Source of the DNA: a bacterium
GTDB lineage: Bacteria > Ratteibacteria > UBA8468 > B48-G9 > DTJG01
NCBI GenBank assembly: GCA_029552985.1
Contig: JAKPDB010000030.1
Location: 1-42,895 of the forward strand
Direction of reading: 5' to 3'
DNA length: 42,895 nucleotides
Shown here one piece after another: positions 16,900 to 27,550 of this stretch. The notes under the pieces were generated by a model that had not been told where the DNA came from, did no database searches, and saw nothing but the letters and a program-made list of their open reading frames with translations. The stretch's first letter is position 1. Each line of letters starts with the position of its first letter. Made by a program: the position numbers and the translations under genes.

Positions 16900-17844
16900 A
16901 TGAAATATATTCAATTAGGCAAAACAGATTTGGTTGTTTCAAGAATATGCTTTGGTTGCTGGCAATTATCTCCAAGATTCTGGGGGAATATTTCCCTTGA
17001 TGACTGGAATGCAGCAATGAAAAAGGCGATGGATGCTGGAATTAACTTTATTGACACTGCTCAGGCGTATGGCGAGGGCTATGCAGAAAGAGTGCTTGGT
17101 GATTTTCTTGAAAAAAACAGATGCAGAAAAAATTTGATTATTGCCACGAAATTTTACTGGAATATAGAAGACCCTTCTAATAGATATCCTGACACAACCT
17201 TTCATTATATCATCAAAGAATGCGAGGCATCTCTGAAAAGATTGAAAACTGACTGGATTGACCTTTATCAGATTCATGCATGGGACCCACTGACAAATCC
17301 AGAGGAAGTTGCTGCAGCGCTTCTTTCATTAAAAAAACAGGGTAAAATCCGCTGGATTGGTGTCAGTAACATGAATGTTCACCAGATCGATATGTATTTG
17401 AGATACTTTGACATTGATTGCCTTCAACCGTTATACAATATCCTTGACAGAGACGCAGAGAAAGAACTTTTTCCATTCTGCCTTGAGAAAAAAATTGGCG
17501 TGATTACTTATTCAAGTTTGGCAAGGGGAATACTCACAGGAAAATACTCAGGAAATGAAAAATTTGATGATTCAAGAGCAAATCATCCCCGTTTTACAGG
17601 AGAAAATTTCAGAAAAATCACTAGCGCCGTCAATACCGTTATGAAACCTGTCGCTGAAAAATTAGGTATCACAGTGGCTGAACTGGCTGTAAGATGGATA
17701 CTAACTCATCCAGCAGTCACCTCAGCCATTGTGGGAGTAAAAAAGGTGGAACACATCGAGACAGTTTTACGAGCACCTGACGATGTTCTTGATAGAAAAC
17801 TCTGGCATAAAATCGCAGATGAAATGTCAATTGCCTGCAATTAA
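16900..17844 (+). CDS. Aldo/keto reductase
   Basis: A 314-residue NADP(H)-dependent (alpha/beta)8-barrel oxidoreductase. The catalytic tetrad is complete: Asp52 and Tyr57 in FIDTAQAYGEG, Lys84 in IATKFYW and His126 in LYQIHAWD. The cofactor part is visible in GVSNMNVHQID and the C-terminal SAIVGVKKVEHIE. AAGGAGG precedes the ATG. Enzymes of this branch reduce sugar aldehydes and ketones, or act on keto-sugars. The neighbours are a transporter and an exported CBM9-PHP protein, suggesting sugar metabolism, but substrate and direction are unknown. Confidence 0.9.
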   Translation: MKYIQLGKTDLVVSRICFGCWQLSPRFWGNISLDDWNAAMKKAMDAGINFIDTAQAYGEGYAERVLGDFLEKNRCRKNLIIATKFYWNIEDPSNRYPDTTFHYIIKECEASLKRLKTDWIDLYQIHAWDPLTNPEEVAAALLSLKKQGKIRWIGVSNMNVHQIDMYLRYFDIDCLQPLYNILDRDAEKELFPFCLEKKIGVITYSSLARGILTGKYSGNEKFDDSRANHPRFTGENFRKITSAVNTVMKPVAEKLGITVAELAVRWILTHPAVTSAIVGVKKVEHIETVLRAPDDVLDRKLWHKIADEMSIACN

Positions 17845-17859
17845 CACCAGGGAAGCACA

Positions 17860-20643
17860 ATGAAAAAAATCATTTTTTTCTTTGTTCTGACAGGTGTATG
17901 TTTTGCTGGTATCAGTGTAGATTGGTCAGTGCCATCTATCCCAGACACTCCTTCTGTTATTCCGTTTTCGAACATCACAGTCGATGGTGTATTGACAGAT
18001 CAAGAATGGGCATCAGGACTCTGTTTTCCCATAAGGTCTAAGTATCACATTTCAAACTCAAAAAGGTCGTGGGCTGGTCCAGAAGATGCAGGAATGGAAT
18101 TTTATACCGCATGGAATGAAAAAGGGCTTTTTTTCGGAGCAATCGTTGCAGATAATGAAGTCATCAATGACAGAGTTTCAGAATTAGCGTACCAGCAGGA
18201 CTGTATTGAAATTTTTGTTGATGGAAGGGTATCGTCCTTTATGAAATCTCCCTATACAAGAGGATGTTATCAGATTCTTGTTAAACCCCCTGTTAAAAAT
18301 CAGATGCCCGTTGCAGAAGTGTTGAGCCAATATAAAATTTCAGGCATGCAAATTGCAGGTGTAAGAACAAAAACTGGATACAGCATTGAACTATTTGTTC
18401 CGTGGTCAGCATTTCCTGAAATTCAAAAAGACGGGTCTAACACTCACATTGGAATTCAGGCAATGCTTGATGATTACGATAGTCAGGACCTCGATAAGGT
18501 TCAGCCATTGAGTTTGAGTTATCTTGGAAAGAAACAACTATACAGAAGCCCCCAGAATTTTATCCACTGCATATGCGGGGAAAAAACAAGCCCAGTGTTT
18601 TCTATTGAGTGTTTGCCGATTGTTATTGAAAGACAACACATACCGGTTGCGGTTGAAAGTTTTTCAATGGCAGGCAATATTGATTCAATAAAAATCAGGA
18701 TTGAAAATTCGCAAGGAAAAGTCCTTGCTGAAAAAAAGCCAAAACTTATGAAATACAGTACCCCGTGGACAAAAGCAATAAGGGCAGTCGCAAGTTTTGA
18801 CGTAGAAAAACTTCAGGACGATGTTTTTGTGATTTCTGCTGTAGCAAGTAAAGAAAAGATGGAATTTATCTGTAAAAAAACTGTAATTTATCTCGGCAAC
18901 ATTGTAGACGAAATTCTTTCAAAAATCAAAAAGGCAGACATTCAAAAACTTTCTCAATCAGATCCTTTTAGGGCTCATGGGTATCTTGCAGTTGGTTCAT
19001 GCTATGAAAAAATCAAGTATGCAGTGGAGTCATCCGATGTAGAAAAATTGAAATACGCTGTAAGGGAAACTGCTGCGAGAATTGATATTTTGAGCAAAAA
19101 AGGGCTAAAAAACACAAATTCACTTTTTGACTTGCTCGTTCTTGCTGAAAATCCAGAATCCCAGATTGTCATTGAGTATGTTTCGCCTGAGATTGCGAAT
19201 GTGACATTTTACTGGGGTTCTATTCCGCTTGTTACTGTGAATGTAAAAAAGTTTGACAACCAGAGTCTGGCAAAAGAAGCAGCAAGAGAGAAACCTGCTG
19301 GATTTGTGGACTTGCTTGAAGATGTAAATCCTGCAGGACCTGTTGTCATCGCAGGACTTCCAGGACGCGTTTCTTCCTGGTCGTACATGTTTTTTTACTT
19401 CAACATGGAAAGATTTGACCCGGAAAAACAAGTACTTGTTGTGAACCCACAAACAAAAACCATGTACGTTGTTGACATTGGAAAAATTGATTATGTGGAT
19501 GCTGAAGCAGCAACAATTGATGATAGCGCCAGTGAAACGATCAAAAAACAGGTAGACAAATACATACGCAGTAAAAAAATACGCCTTCTTCCTGTGGATG
19601 AAGCAATGGAAAAAAATAGCGTACTTATTGCAACAGGCAAAGACATTCCACAGGAAATCAGTAAATTTAAAGCATACCAGGTGTCGATTGTAAAACAATC
19701 CGTCATCAGAATTCCATATCAGGATATGCTTATTTCTGTTTCACATCCATCTCGATGGGTTGCTGAAGAAGCAGCAAAACTTGTGATAGCAGGAAAACCA
19801 GTGTCCAGTCAGGATGTTGAAAAAATCAGAAAGACACTTGTCAATGAATTTGCGTTTTCAACAAGATCTTTTGAAAATGTAAAAAGACAGGCATTGATTT
19901 ATTGCGGAGACCTGCATAGCCATTCAACATTTTCTGATGGGAAACATACTCCGTGCGGAATGGCTCTTGAGTCCATGTATTGTTTTATGGATTTTCTTGC
20001 TCTGACTGACCACAATACGATAGAGGGAGCACAAATCGCGTCGAAACTCCTTTCAAAACACGGTTTTGATTACACCTTTATTGTTGGTGAAGAAATCACA
20101 ACAAGGGATTTTCATTTCAATGCCTATCCACTGACAAAAGCAATTCCATGGACTCTTCCTCCAGAACAAATCATTTCTCTTGTCCACCAGCAATCTGCGA
20201 TTGTCCAGTGGAATCATCCTGGCTGGACATATTCAACATGGGAACTACAAAGAATTGACAGTGGTTTGGAGACAGGCCTTGATGCGTGGGAACACATCCC
20301 GTTTCACTATTACCAGTGGAAAAAAAATGATACTCTCCCACCGCTGATTGGAAGCACTGATACCCATGATGGTACATTTTCTAATCCAGAAAGAACAGTG
20401 ATTGTTTCCAGTGGATGTCAGGAAAAAGACATTGTTGAAGCCATCAGAACAGGCAAAACGATTCTTGTTTCACCTTCAAGAGGAAGTGATTTTATGTATG
20501 GTGACAATGCTGTTGTCAGTCAGGCATGGGATATTTTACTTGAACCACAGGAACTGAAAAATATGAAAAAGCAGCACATTATGAACATGTTAAAAAACGC
20601 TGACCTTCCTGGTCTGTTACAGGAAAAGTGTAGCAAAAATTGA
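17860..20643 (+). CDS. Exported CBM9-like and PHP-domain protein
   Basis: A 927-residue protein with an N-terminal Sec signal peptide (about residues 1-18, cleavage after VCFA). Residues about 35-245 resemble the family 9 carbohydrate-binding (DOMON/CBM9-like) fold, including NITVDGVLTDQEWASGL. A middle region of about 430 residues has no family I recognise. The C-terminal quarter is a PHP metallophosphoesterase-like domain: DLHSHSTFSDG with His686 and His688, LTDHNTIEG, GEEITT, WNHPGW and STDTHDG. All expected metal ligands are present, so it should be active, probably in the periplasm or outside the cell. Possible substrates are phosphorylated or charged sugars. No cell-wall anchor is seen. 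It is followed 13 bp later by a Nif3-like gene. Confidence 0.8.
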   Translation: MKKIIFFFVLTGVCFAGISVDWSVPSIPDTPSVIPFSNITVDGVLTDQEWASGLCFPIRSKYHISNSKRSWAGPEDAGMEFYTAWNEKGLFFGAIVADNEVINDRVSELAYQQDCIEIFVDGRVSSFMKSPYTRGCYQILVKPPVKNQMPVAEVLSQYKISGMQIAGVRTKTGYSIELFVPWSAFPEIQKDGSNTHIGIQAMLDDYDSQDLDKVQPLSLSYLGKKQLYRSPQNFIHCICGEKTSPVFSIECLPIVIERQHIPVAVESFSMAGNIDSIKIRIENSQGKVLAEKKPKLMKYSTPWTKAIRAVASFDVEKLQDDVFVISAVASKEKMEFICKKTVIYLGNIVDEILSKIKKADIQKLSQSDPFRAHGYLAVGSCYEKIKYAVESSDVEKLKYAVRETAARIDILSKKGLKNTNSLFDLLVLAENPESQIVIEYVSPEIANVTFYWGSIPLVTVNVKKFDNQSLAKEAAREKPAGFVDLLEDVNPAGPVVIAGLPGRVSSWSYMFFYFNMERFDPEKQVLVVNPQTKTMYVVDIGKIDYVDAEAATIDDSASETIKKQVDKYIRSKKIRLLPVDEAMEKNSVLIATGKDIPQEISKFKAYQVSIVKQSVIRIPYQDMLISVSHPSRWVAEEAAKLVIAGKPVSSQDVEKIRKTLVNEFAFSTRSFENVKRQALIYCGDLHSHSTFSDGKHTPCGMALESMYCFMDFLALTDHNTIEGAQIASKLLSKHGFDYTFIVGEEITTRDFHFNAYPLTKAIPWTLPPEQIISLVHQQSAIVQWNHPGWTYSTWELQRIDSGLETGLDAWEHIPFHYYQWKKNDTLPPLIGSTDTHDGTFSNPERTVIVSSGCQEKDIVEAIRTGKTILVSPSRGSDFMYGDNAVVSQAWDILLEPQELKNMKKQHIMNMLKNADLPGLLQEKCSKN

Positions 20644-20656
20644 AAAAGGGGGATCC

Positions 20657-21415
20657 ATGGAAAAACTTGAACACATCGTGAAATTTCTTGATAGTTTCCT
20701 CAATATCAATCACATTAAAGACGACTCCTGGAATGGTCTTCAATGGGAAGGAACAGAAAGGGTTGAAAAAATCATGTGCACAGTTGATGCTGGCGCAGAT
20801 GTATTCCAGCATGCGGCAAAAAGGAAATCAAATCTTGTTATTGTTCATCATGGAAATTACTGGAAAAACGCCAATCCTTCTTTCGCTGGCGCAAACAAAA
20901 AAAGGATGGAAATACTTTACAGGCATAATATTTCTCTGTATGCCGCGCACCTACCGCTTGATATGCACCCGGAAATTGGTAATAATATTTTGCTTCTCAA
21001 ACTGATAGGCGCAAAAAAATCAACAGGATTTTTCCCATACGACGGACAATTTATCAGTTTCTGCGGGCGATTTACAAAACCAAAAAAACTTGATGACATT
21101 GTCAATAAAATCAATAATTCCCTTGGAATCACATGCAGGGTGCTTCCCTATGGGACTGGCACTGTTAAAACTGTTGCTGTAATCAGTGGTGGTGGTGGTT
21201 ATACAGGATTTAATGAGGCAATAAAGGCAGGGGTTGACCTTTACGTTTCAGGTGATACTATTGAAGTTTTTCATTCTGCAAAGGATTCTGGAATCAATGT
21301 GATATTTGGGGGTCATCATGCAACAGAAACTCTCGGGGTAAAAGAACTGGCAAAAATTCTGTCAAAAAGGTTTGATGTTGAGGCAGAATTTGTTGACATC
21401 CCAACAGGACTTTGA
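20657..21415 (+). CDS. Nif3-like dinuclear metal centre protein
   Basis: A 252-residue member of the NIF3/YbgI/DUF34 family, which forms hexameric toroids with a two-metal site. Conserved features are DSWNGLQWEG near the start, VDAGADVFQHA, IVHHGNYW (metal His pair), YAAHLPLDMHPEIGNN, and the C-terminal SGDTIEVFHSAKDSG with FGGHHATE. Proposed roles include GTP cyclohydrolase-like activity and metal insertion, but none is settled. The sequence AAAGGGGG is upstream of the ATG. It stops one base before the DUF1015 gene begins. Confidence 0.9.
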   Translation: MEKLEHIVKFLDSFLNINHIKDDSWNGLQWEGTERVEKIMCTVDAGADVFQHAAKRKSNLVIVHHGNYWKNANPSFAGANKKRMEILYRHNISLYAAHLPLDMHPEIGNNILLLKLIGAKKSTGFFPYDGQFISFCGRFTKPKKLDDIVNKINNSLGITCRVLPYGTGTVKTVAVISGGGGYTGFNEAIKAGVDLYVSGDTIEVFHSAKDSGINVIFGGHHATETLGVKELAKILSKRFDVEAEFVDIPTGL

Positions 21416-21416
21416 A

Positions 21417-22616
21417 ATGATTTCGCCATTTAAAGGATATAGGTACTCAAAAAAAGCAGGAAATCTTGAACAATTGATCGCGCCACCATATGATGTGATT
21501 GGTCAAAAATATCGCGAAGAACTTATTAATCGTTCACCCTATAACATTGTCCGCCTGACACTTCCAGAATCTTTTGATACTGACTATCACAGAGAAATTG
21601 CACAAATACTTGAAACTTGGTGCAGAGAGAAAATACTCATACAGGACGAAAAAGAATACTTTTACCTTGTAAAGCAAAAGTTTTTGTATAAAGGAGAAAA
21701 ATTTGAAAGAACTGGATTGATAGGTCTTTTTGACCTTCGGGCGTCTGAGCGCGTCATCAAACATGAAGTCATTTTCAACAAATACAGGGATGATAGAATC
21801 AAACTTCTTGAAACAACAAAGTCAAATTTGGAACCAATATTATTGCTTTACGAAGACCAGGAAAATCTCCTTGAAGAGATTGCTTGCTCAATGCCATTTC
21901 AGGAAGAACTATCTTTTGAGGAAACAACAGTTACCTTTGAACCCTGTAGGCCTGAATTATTGATGCCACTGGTGAGCAAAATCCAGGACTCAAAACTTTT
22001 TATTGCTGACGGCCATCACAGATTTCAGGCATCTTATCAATATTTTCAAGCGTGCCCGGATGCTCCACCATTCATCATGGTTTATCTTACCAATTTTCTT
22101 TCAAACTCCCTGCTTGTGCTGCCGACCCACAGAGCATTGAAAAATGTCAATCCATTAGAAAAGATCAATGCCATTGAAGAATTCTTTGAAATCAAGAAAC
22201 ATGTAAATCTCAGCCAAACTCTTTTTTCAATAGAAAACTCTCAATACTGTAGTTTTGGCGTTTATTTCAACAATTCATTTCAAACATGGTCTCTGAAAAA
22301 CATTGAAAAAGTTAAATCATCTCTACCAGAAAATTTTTCTGATACATTGAAATCCCTTGATGTTGTCATTCTTCATTATCTTGTTATTGAAAAAATTTTT
22401 GGCGTAACTGCCAGAGAAAAACTTTACTATGACAGAAATCCAGAAGAAATTATCAATTTTGTCAATCACAACCCCTCAAGCATTGGCTTTTTTATGCAGA
22501 AACCGAATCTACTGAAAATCAGGCAGGTTGCCAGTAGTGGTGAAATACTTCCTCCAAAAACCACTTTCTTCTACCCAAAGGTGCCATCAGGGCTTGTGAT
22601 TGCACGATATGCCTGA
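21417..22616 (+). CDS. DUF1015 family protein
   Basis: A 399-residue DUF1015 member. N-terminal FKGYRY and IAPPYDVIG, the central [16 protein letters not shown], and LPTHRALKN match the family. The HH in ADGHHRF and the Asp suggest a metal- or nucleotide-binding site, as in proteins related to ParB/Srx-like nucleases and kinases, but no activity is known. I use the ATG at 21417, one base after the Nif3-like stop codon; the longer frame would overlap that gene by 44 bp for no gain in conserved sequence. Its end overlaps the mnmG start by 8 bp. It is likely part of a translationally coupled housekeeping series. Confidence 0.87.
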   Translation: MISPFKGYRYSKKAGNLEQLIAPPYDVIGQKYREELINRSPYNIVRLTLPESFDTDYHREIAQILETWCREKILIQDEKEYFYLVKQKFLYKGEKFERTGLIGLFDLRASERVIKHEVIFNKYRDDRIKLLETTKSNLEPILLLYEDQENLLEEIACSMPFQEELSFEETTVTFEPCRPELLMPLVSKIQDSKLFIADGHHRFQASYQYFQACPDAPPFIMVYLTNFLSNSLLVLPTHRALKNVNPLEKINAIEEFFEIKKHVNLSQTLFSIENSQYCSFGVYFNNSFQTWSLKNIEKVKSSLPENFSDTLKSLDVVILHYLVIEKIFGVTAREKLYYDRNPEEIINFVNHNPSSIGFFMQKPNLLKIRQVASSGEILPPKTTFFYPKVPSGLVIARYA

Positions 22617-24432
22617 AATGGAATTTGAAATTGTTGTCATTGGCGCAGGACACGCTGGAATTGAAGCAACACTTGCCTCATCAAGAATGGGGTTAAATAC
22701 CCTTCTTATCACAGGTAATTTTGGAACAATTGCAAAACCAAGTTGTAATCCTGCTATTGGCGGAGTGGGCAAAGGACAGATTGTAAAAGAAATTGATGCT
22801 CTTGGCGGGCAAATGGCTCTTGCGACAGATAGCGCCGGCATACAATTCAGGATGCTCAACACAGGTAAAGGCACAGCAGTGTGGAGTCCAAGAGCACAGA
22901 TTGACCGGCTCAAATATTCAGATTACATGAAACATGTTCTTTTCCATCAAAAAAACCTGAAATTATTACAGGCACTGGTTGTCAAAATACTGGAGAAAAA
23001 TGGTAAAGTTGACGGTGTCGTGCTTGATTCAGGAGAAAAAATTGAATGCAAGTGTCTGATTCTTTGTCCCGGTACTTTCTTAAATGGCATCATTCATATT
23101 GGGAATCAGTGTTTTCCAGCAGGAAGAATGGGTGAATTTGCATCAAAAGGTATCACCGAATGTTTGAAAGAACTCGGGTTTGATGTGGGTAGATTAAAAA
23201 CAGGAACTCCTCCGAGAATCAGCAAACAATCAATTGATTTCAGTAAGGTAAAAGAGCAGCCAGGGGACAAAACACCAGTGCCATTTTCTTATCGAACGTC
23301 ATCAATCAATAGAAAACAAATTTCCTGTTATCTCACGTCCACAACATCAGAAACAATGAAGATTATCAGAGATAATCTTGATAGAGCTCCTCTATATACA
23401 GGTCAAATTCGTTCCACTGGTCCAAGATATTGCCCATCAATTGAAGTAAAGGTGGTAAGGTTTCCAGACAGAGATACTCATCACATTTTTCTTGAACCAG
23501 AAGGTTATGATAGTGATGAAGTTTATGTCAATGGATTTGCCACCAGTATCCCAGTTGATGTCCAGGAAAAGGCACTGAGAACGATTCCAGGACTGAAACA
23601 GGTGAGAATTTTAAGATACGGGTATGCGATTGAATATGATTTTGTTCCTCCATATCAATTAAAGCCAACACTTGAAACAAAAAACATCACAGGACTTTAT
23701 CTCGCAGGTCAGATCAATGGAACAAGTGGTTATGAAGAAGCAGCAGCCCAGGGAATTATCGCAGGAATCAATGCTGCCTCCTCAATACTTGGAAAAGAAC
23801 CATTAATATTAAAAAGGCACGAGGCATACATTGGGGTACTGATTGACGACATTACGACAAGAGAAATTGCAGAGCCATATAGAATGTTTACTTCCAGGGC
23901 AGAATACAGATTGATTTTAAGGCAGGACAACGCCGATTTCAGATTAATGGACTATGGATTTAAGTATGGACTTATTGACGAAAAAACCTATAAAATCATG
24001 AAAGAAAATAGAAACCTCATAAAGAAATTTTGTGCCATGCTTGAACAGACATATCTATCCAGGTGCAAGGAGAAAACATCTCTTGCAGATTTTTTGCGAA
24101 GACCAGAAAATACTATCTATGATATTTTCCAGTTCTGTAAAGAACTTGAGGATCTTCCAGAGCACGCAAAGGAAGAAATTGAAATAGAAATCAAGTATGC
24201 TGGTTATATCAAAAGAGAACTTGAAATGATTGAAAAAACATCTCTGATGGACAGTGTAAAAATACCTGAAAACATTGATTATTCAAAAATCACAGGCATT
24301 TCAACTGAAGCAAGAGAAAAACTGTCAAAATATCGGCCATTTATTATCGGACAGGCAAAAAGAATTGATGGTGTCAGTCCATCCGACATCACAGCGATAC
24401 TGATCCATCTTAAAAAAGCCAAAAGTTATTAA
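22609..24432 (+). CDS. mnmG: tRNA uridine-5-carboxymethylaminomethyl modification enzyme, FAD subunit
   Basis: With MnmE, this FAD protein installs the cmnm5 group at wobble U34 of several tRNAs. The 607-residue length and sequence are typical: the dinucleotide site [54 protein letters not shown], and the second FAD motif [18 protein letters not shown] helical C-terminal domain ends in ALTR-like [12 protein letters not shown]. The ATG at 22609 is my choice; ATG 22618 (MEFEIVVI) and TTG 22600 are alternatives and no strong Shine-Dalgarno distinguishes them. It overlaps DUF1015 by 8 bp. mnmE is not in the window. Confidence 0.95.
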   Translation: MPEMEFEIVVIGAGHAGIEATLASSRMGLNTLLITGNFGTIAKPSCNPAIGGVGKGQIVKEIDALGGQMALATDSAGIQFRMLNTGKGTAVWSPRAQIDRLKYSDYMKHVLFHQKNLKLLQALVVKILEKNGKVDGVVLDSGEKIECKCLILCPGTFLNGIIHIGNQCFPAGRMGEFASKGITECLKELGFDVGRLKTGTPPRISKQSIDFSKVKEQPGDKTPVPFSYRTSSINRKQISCYLTSTTSETMKIIRDNLDRAPLYTGQIRSTGPRYCPSIEVKVVRFPDRDTHHIFLEPEGYDSDEVYVNGFATSIPVDVQEKALRTIPGLKQVRILRYGYAIEYDFVPPYQLKPTLETKNITGLYLAGQINGTSGYEEAAAQGIIAGINAASSILGKEPLILKRHEAYIGVLIDDITTREIAEPYRMFTSRAEYRLILRQDNADFRLMDYGFKYGLIDEKTYKIMKENRNLIKKFCAMLEQTYLSRCKEKTSLADFLRRPENTIYDIFQFCKELEDLPEHAKEEIEIEIKYAGYIKRELEMIEKTSLMDSVKIPENIDYSKITGISTEAREKLSKYRPFIIGQAKRIDGVSPSDITAILIHLKKAKSY

Positions 24433-24465
24433 TCAAGTCGTCTTCTGTGATAAAATAAATATTGA

Positions 24466-24835
24466 ATGAAACCAAAATCATTTTTCAAGCGCAACAAGTC
24501 GTTTCGCCAGAGGTTCAACCTTTTTTTTGCTGAATTTAGTACCACTTTCTATCTACTTCCTTTCAATCATCCTTATTTTTGCTCTTGCCTATATTTTCAT
24601 TGCTGGCTTATTTATCATCTTTTCAAGGATAATTCATAAAAAACTTCCTGAAACGCTTTCTCGGTTAGCTCCAGAAATTCTTCCAGAACTTCCTGTGGAC
24701 CCATTTACTGGAAAGGATTTTATTTACAAAAGTCAAAATGATAAAATTTTACTATATAGTGTCGGAGACAATCTCTGTGACGACAGAATCACCAACTTCG
24801 AAAAGAGGCAGGATGACATCGTCTGGAAAAATTAA
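24466..24835 (+). CDS. Small membrane protein with apparent frameshift at a T8 run
   Basis: Reading from ATG 24466 gives a basic peptide, [20 protein letters not shown], that reaches a run of eight T (24521-24528) and then continues in a poor frame. Dropping one T at the run joins it to a long hydrophobic frame ([18 protein letters not shown]), then a soluble C-terminal part with [15 protein letters not shown] and LLYSVGDN. The DPFTGK...YSVG pattern recurs in small secreted or membrane proteins of Planctomycetes-like bacteria. The joined product would be 122 residues: basic tail, one transmembrane helix, outside domain. Either the T-run is miscalled, the gene is slippage-regulated, or it is decaying; a TTG start at 24527 would give an intact shorter form. 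Its end overlaps the CoA-transferase gene. Confidence 0.55.
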
Positions 24836-26390
24836 AAATATCGATGAAGCAATGGGTCTTGTAAAAGATGGAGATACTATCGCAACAGGTGGATTTGTTG
24901 GGAATTGTCATCCTGAAATGCTTTCCTTTTACCTTGAAAAACGGTTTCTCGAAACAGGGCACCCCTGTAATTTGACAGTTGTATACGCTGCAGGTCAGGG
25001 AGATGGAAAGACACGTGGCATAAATCACTTCGCTCATGAAGGAATGGTGAAACGAGTTATTGGTGGGCACTGGAATCTTGTACCAATGATGGGAAAGCTT
25101 GTCATTGAGAACAAAGTTGAAGCATACAATTTCCCTCAGGGAGTTATATCCCATCTTTATCGTGATATTGCTGCAGGAAAACCAGGAACAATCACCCATG
25201 TAGGCCTATACACATTTGTTGATCCGCGATTTGGAGGCGGCAAACTCAACAGCATCACAAAAGAAGATATTGTGAAACTGATTGAAATTGAAGGAAGACA
25301 ATGGCTTTTTTATAAGGCATTTCCAATTAACGTGGCTTTTATCAGGGGAACAACTGCTGATAAAAACGGTAATATCACGATGGAAAAAGAAACAGGTTCT
25401 CTTGAAATGCTTCCAATGGCAATGGCAGCAAAAAATTCTGGGGGCACTGTTATTGCCCAGGTGGAAAGAATTACAGATGATATTTTCAATCCGTATCTTG
25501 TAAAAGTTCCTGGAATTTTTGTTGACGCTATTGTTGTTGCTGAAAAACAATTTCACCAGCAAACATTTGCTGAAGAATATAATCCATCTTATTCTGGTCA
25601 ACAGAGAATCTCTCTTGAAACACTTTTTGGAAAAATGCCGCTTGATGAAAGAAAAATTATATGCAGAAGGGCTGCAATGGAAATTGAATCTGGAGACATT
25701 GTCAATCTTGGAATTGGAATGCCTGAAGGTATTGCTCTTGTTGCAGCGGAAGAGCAAATACTTGATGAAATTACACTTACAGTTGAAGCAGGCGCAGTGG
25801 GCGGAATACCTGCCAGTGGATTAAGTTTTGGAGCAGCGTACAATCCGGTTGCAATCATTGACCAGCCGTACATGTTTGATTTTTATGATGGTGGTGGGCT
25901 TGACATTGCATTTCTTGGACTTGCCCAGGCAGATACTTACGGTAATGTTAATGTCAGTAAGTTTTCTTCCCGAATTGCTGGAGCAGGTGGTTTCATTAAC
26001 ATTACGCAAAACGCAAAAAAAGTTGTTTATTGTGGAAGTTTTACAGCAGGCGGACTGAAAGTTGAAATTACAGATGGTACTCTGAAAATTCTCAGTGAAG
26101 GAATGCATAAAAAATTTTTGAAACAGGTAGAACAAATTACTTTCAGTTCTGAATACGCAATTAAAAAACATCAAAAAGTTCTGTATGTCACAGAAAGGGC
26201 AGTATTCCAACTCGACCAGGCAGGGCTAATACTAATTGAAATTGCTCCAGGAGTTGATATTACCAACGATGTCATTTCAAAAATGGATCTCGTCCCGAAA
26301 ATTTCAGACAAACTCAAAACAATGTCTGACAAAATTTTTAAAAACGAACCTATGGGAATTAAATACACCATCAAAAGGAAAAAATCATGA
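24813..26390 (+). CDS. Fused class I CoA-transferase (acetate/3-ketoacid type)
   Basis: Moves CoA between short-chain acids, for example acetoacetate, acetate, propionate or butyrate. The 525-residue protein fuses both halves of the heterodimeric enzymes, as in YdiF and propionate CoA-transferase. Motifs include [12 protein letters not shown] in the first half, [26 protein letters not shown], and the catalytic glutamate Glu325 in [11 protein letters not shown]. Start: the ATG at 24813 is preceded by GAGG and fits family ends; the longer frame would add 25 residues overlapping the upstream gene. It begins 23 bp inside that frameshifted small gene and overlaps the thiolase gene by 4 bp, so the three are likely translated together. 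Confidence 0.9.
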   Translation: MTSSGKIKNIDEAMGLVKDGDTIATGGFVGNCHPEMLSFYLEKRFLETGHPCNLTVVYAAGQGDGKTRGINHFAHEGMVKRVIGGHWNLVPMMGKLVIENKVEAYNFPQGVISHLYRDIAAGKPGTITHVGLYTFVDPRFGGGKLNSITKEDIVKLIEIEGRQWLFYKAFPINVAFIRGTTADKNGNITMEKETGSLEMLPMAMAAKNSGGTVIAQVERITDDIFNPYLVKVPGIFVDAIVVAEKQFHQQTFAEEYNPSYSGQQRISLETLFGKMPLDERKIICRRAAMEIESGDIVNLGIGMPEGIALVAAEEQILDEITLTVEAGAVGGIPASGLSFGAAYNPVAIIDQPYMFDFYDGGGLDIAFLGLAQADTYGNVNVSKFSSRIAGAGGFINITQNAKKVVYCGSFTAGGLKVEITDGTLKILSEGMHKKFLKQVEQITFSSEYAIKKHQKVLYVTERAVFQLDQAGLILIEIAPGVDITNDVISKMDLVPKISDKLKTMSDKIFKNEPMGIKYTIKRKKS

Positions 26391-27550
26391 GAAGGGTTTT
26401 TATCATCAGCGCTGCAAGAACACCGATTGGCGATTTCGGCAAATCCTTAAGTAATGTGTCAGCAATTGAACTTGGTTCTATTGTGATTTCTTCTGTAATA
26501 AAAAGGGCAGGTGTACCTAAACAGAAAATTGACCAGGTCATTATGGGCAATGTTTTGCAGGCAGGACTTGGACAGAATCCTGCAAGACAGGCAGCAATCA
26601 AAGCAGGAATTCCTGTTGATATCCCTGCAACGACAATTAACAAAGTTTGCGGTTCTGGATTAAAGGCAGTATCTCTTGCCGCGTGTACCATTATGGCAGG
26701 TCAGGCAGATATTGTTGTTGCTGGCGGAATGGAAAATATGAGTCAGGCTCCCTACATTCTTGAAAAAGCGCGAAGTGGTTATAAATTAGGACATGGCACA
26801 CTCGTTGATAGTTTAATACACGATGGACTGTGGGACATTTACAATAACTATCATATGGGAATTGCTGGAGAAAATCTTGCTGAAAAATTTTCAATACCAA
26901 GAGATGCTCAGGATGAATTTGCGTATCAGTCCCAGCAAAAATGTAAAGATGCAAAGGGAAAAGGGTGGTTTAAGGAAGAAATTACACCTGTGATTCTTAA
27001 AGACACTGTCTTTGAACAGGATGAACATCCAAGGCCAGACACAACGTTTGAAAAACTTTCAAAATTGAAACCAGCATTCAGGGAAAATGGCACAATTACA
27101 CCAGGAAACGCCTCAGGTATTAATGATGGAGCTGCCGCAGTTGTTATCGCGTCTGAAGAGATCGTTGGAAATTTTTCTCTAAAACCAATGGCAGAAATAG
27201 TTTCTTATGGCGAGGCAGGCATTGAACCTGCTTTGATGGGACTTGGACCAGTACCTGCAACAAAAATTGCTCTTGAAAAAGCAGGAGTCTCCCTGGATGA
27301 TATTGATCTGATAGAAATCAATGAAGCATTTGCTGTTCAGGTACTTGCCGTATGCCAGAAGTTAAAGGTTGATATGAACAAACTCAATGTCAATGGTGGA
27401 GCAATTGCACTGGGACATCCCATTGGTGCAAGTGGAACCAGAATACTTGTGACGCTACTATATGAGATGAAAAGAAGAGATGCTCAATATGGATTGTGTA
27501 CACTCTGTGTAGGTGGAGGAGAAGGAGTGGCGATGGTGGTAAGAAGATAG
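26387..27550 (+). CDS. thlA: Acetyl-CoA acetyltransferase (thiolase)
   Basis: Condenses two acetyl-CoA to acetoacetyl-CoA, or the reverse. The 387-residue protein is a standard biosynthetic-type thiolase with Cys88 in [11 protein letters not shown], His344 in [10 protein letters not shown] and Cys374 in [11 protein letters not shown]. It overlaps the CoA-transferase by ATGA. The two form an acetoacetate module that would be completed by the 3-hydroxybutyryl-CoA dehydrogenase found 25 kb away at the other copy of the repeat. The stop codon is directly followed by repeat copy B. Confidence 0.94.
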   Translation: MRRVFIISAARTPIGDFGKSLSNVSAIELGSIVISSVIKRAGVPKQKIDQVIMGNVLQAGLGQNPARQAAIKAGIPVDIPATTINKVCGSGLKAVSLAACTIMAGQADIVVAGGMENMSQAPYILEKARSGYKLGHGTLVDSLIHDGLWDIYNNYHMGIAGENLAEKFSIPRDAQDEFAYQSQQKCKDAKGKGWFKEEITPVILKDTVFEQDEHPRPDTTFEKLSKLKPAFRENGTITPGNASGINDGAAAVVIASEEIVGNFSLKPMAEIVSYGEAGIEPALMGLGPVPATKIALEKAGVSLDDIDLIEINEAFAVQVLAVCQKLKVDMNKLNVNGGAIALGHPIGASGTRILVTLLYEMKRRDAQYGLCTLCVGGGEGVAMVVRR

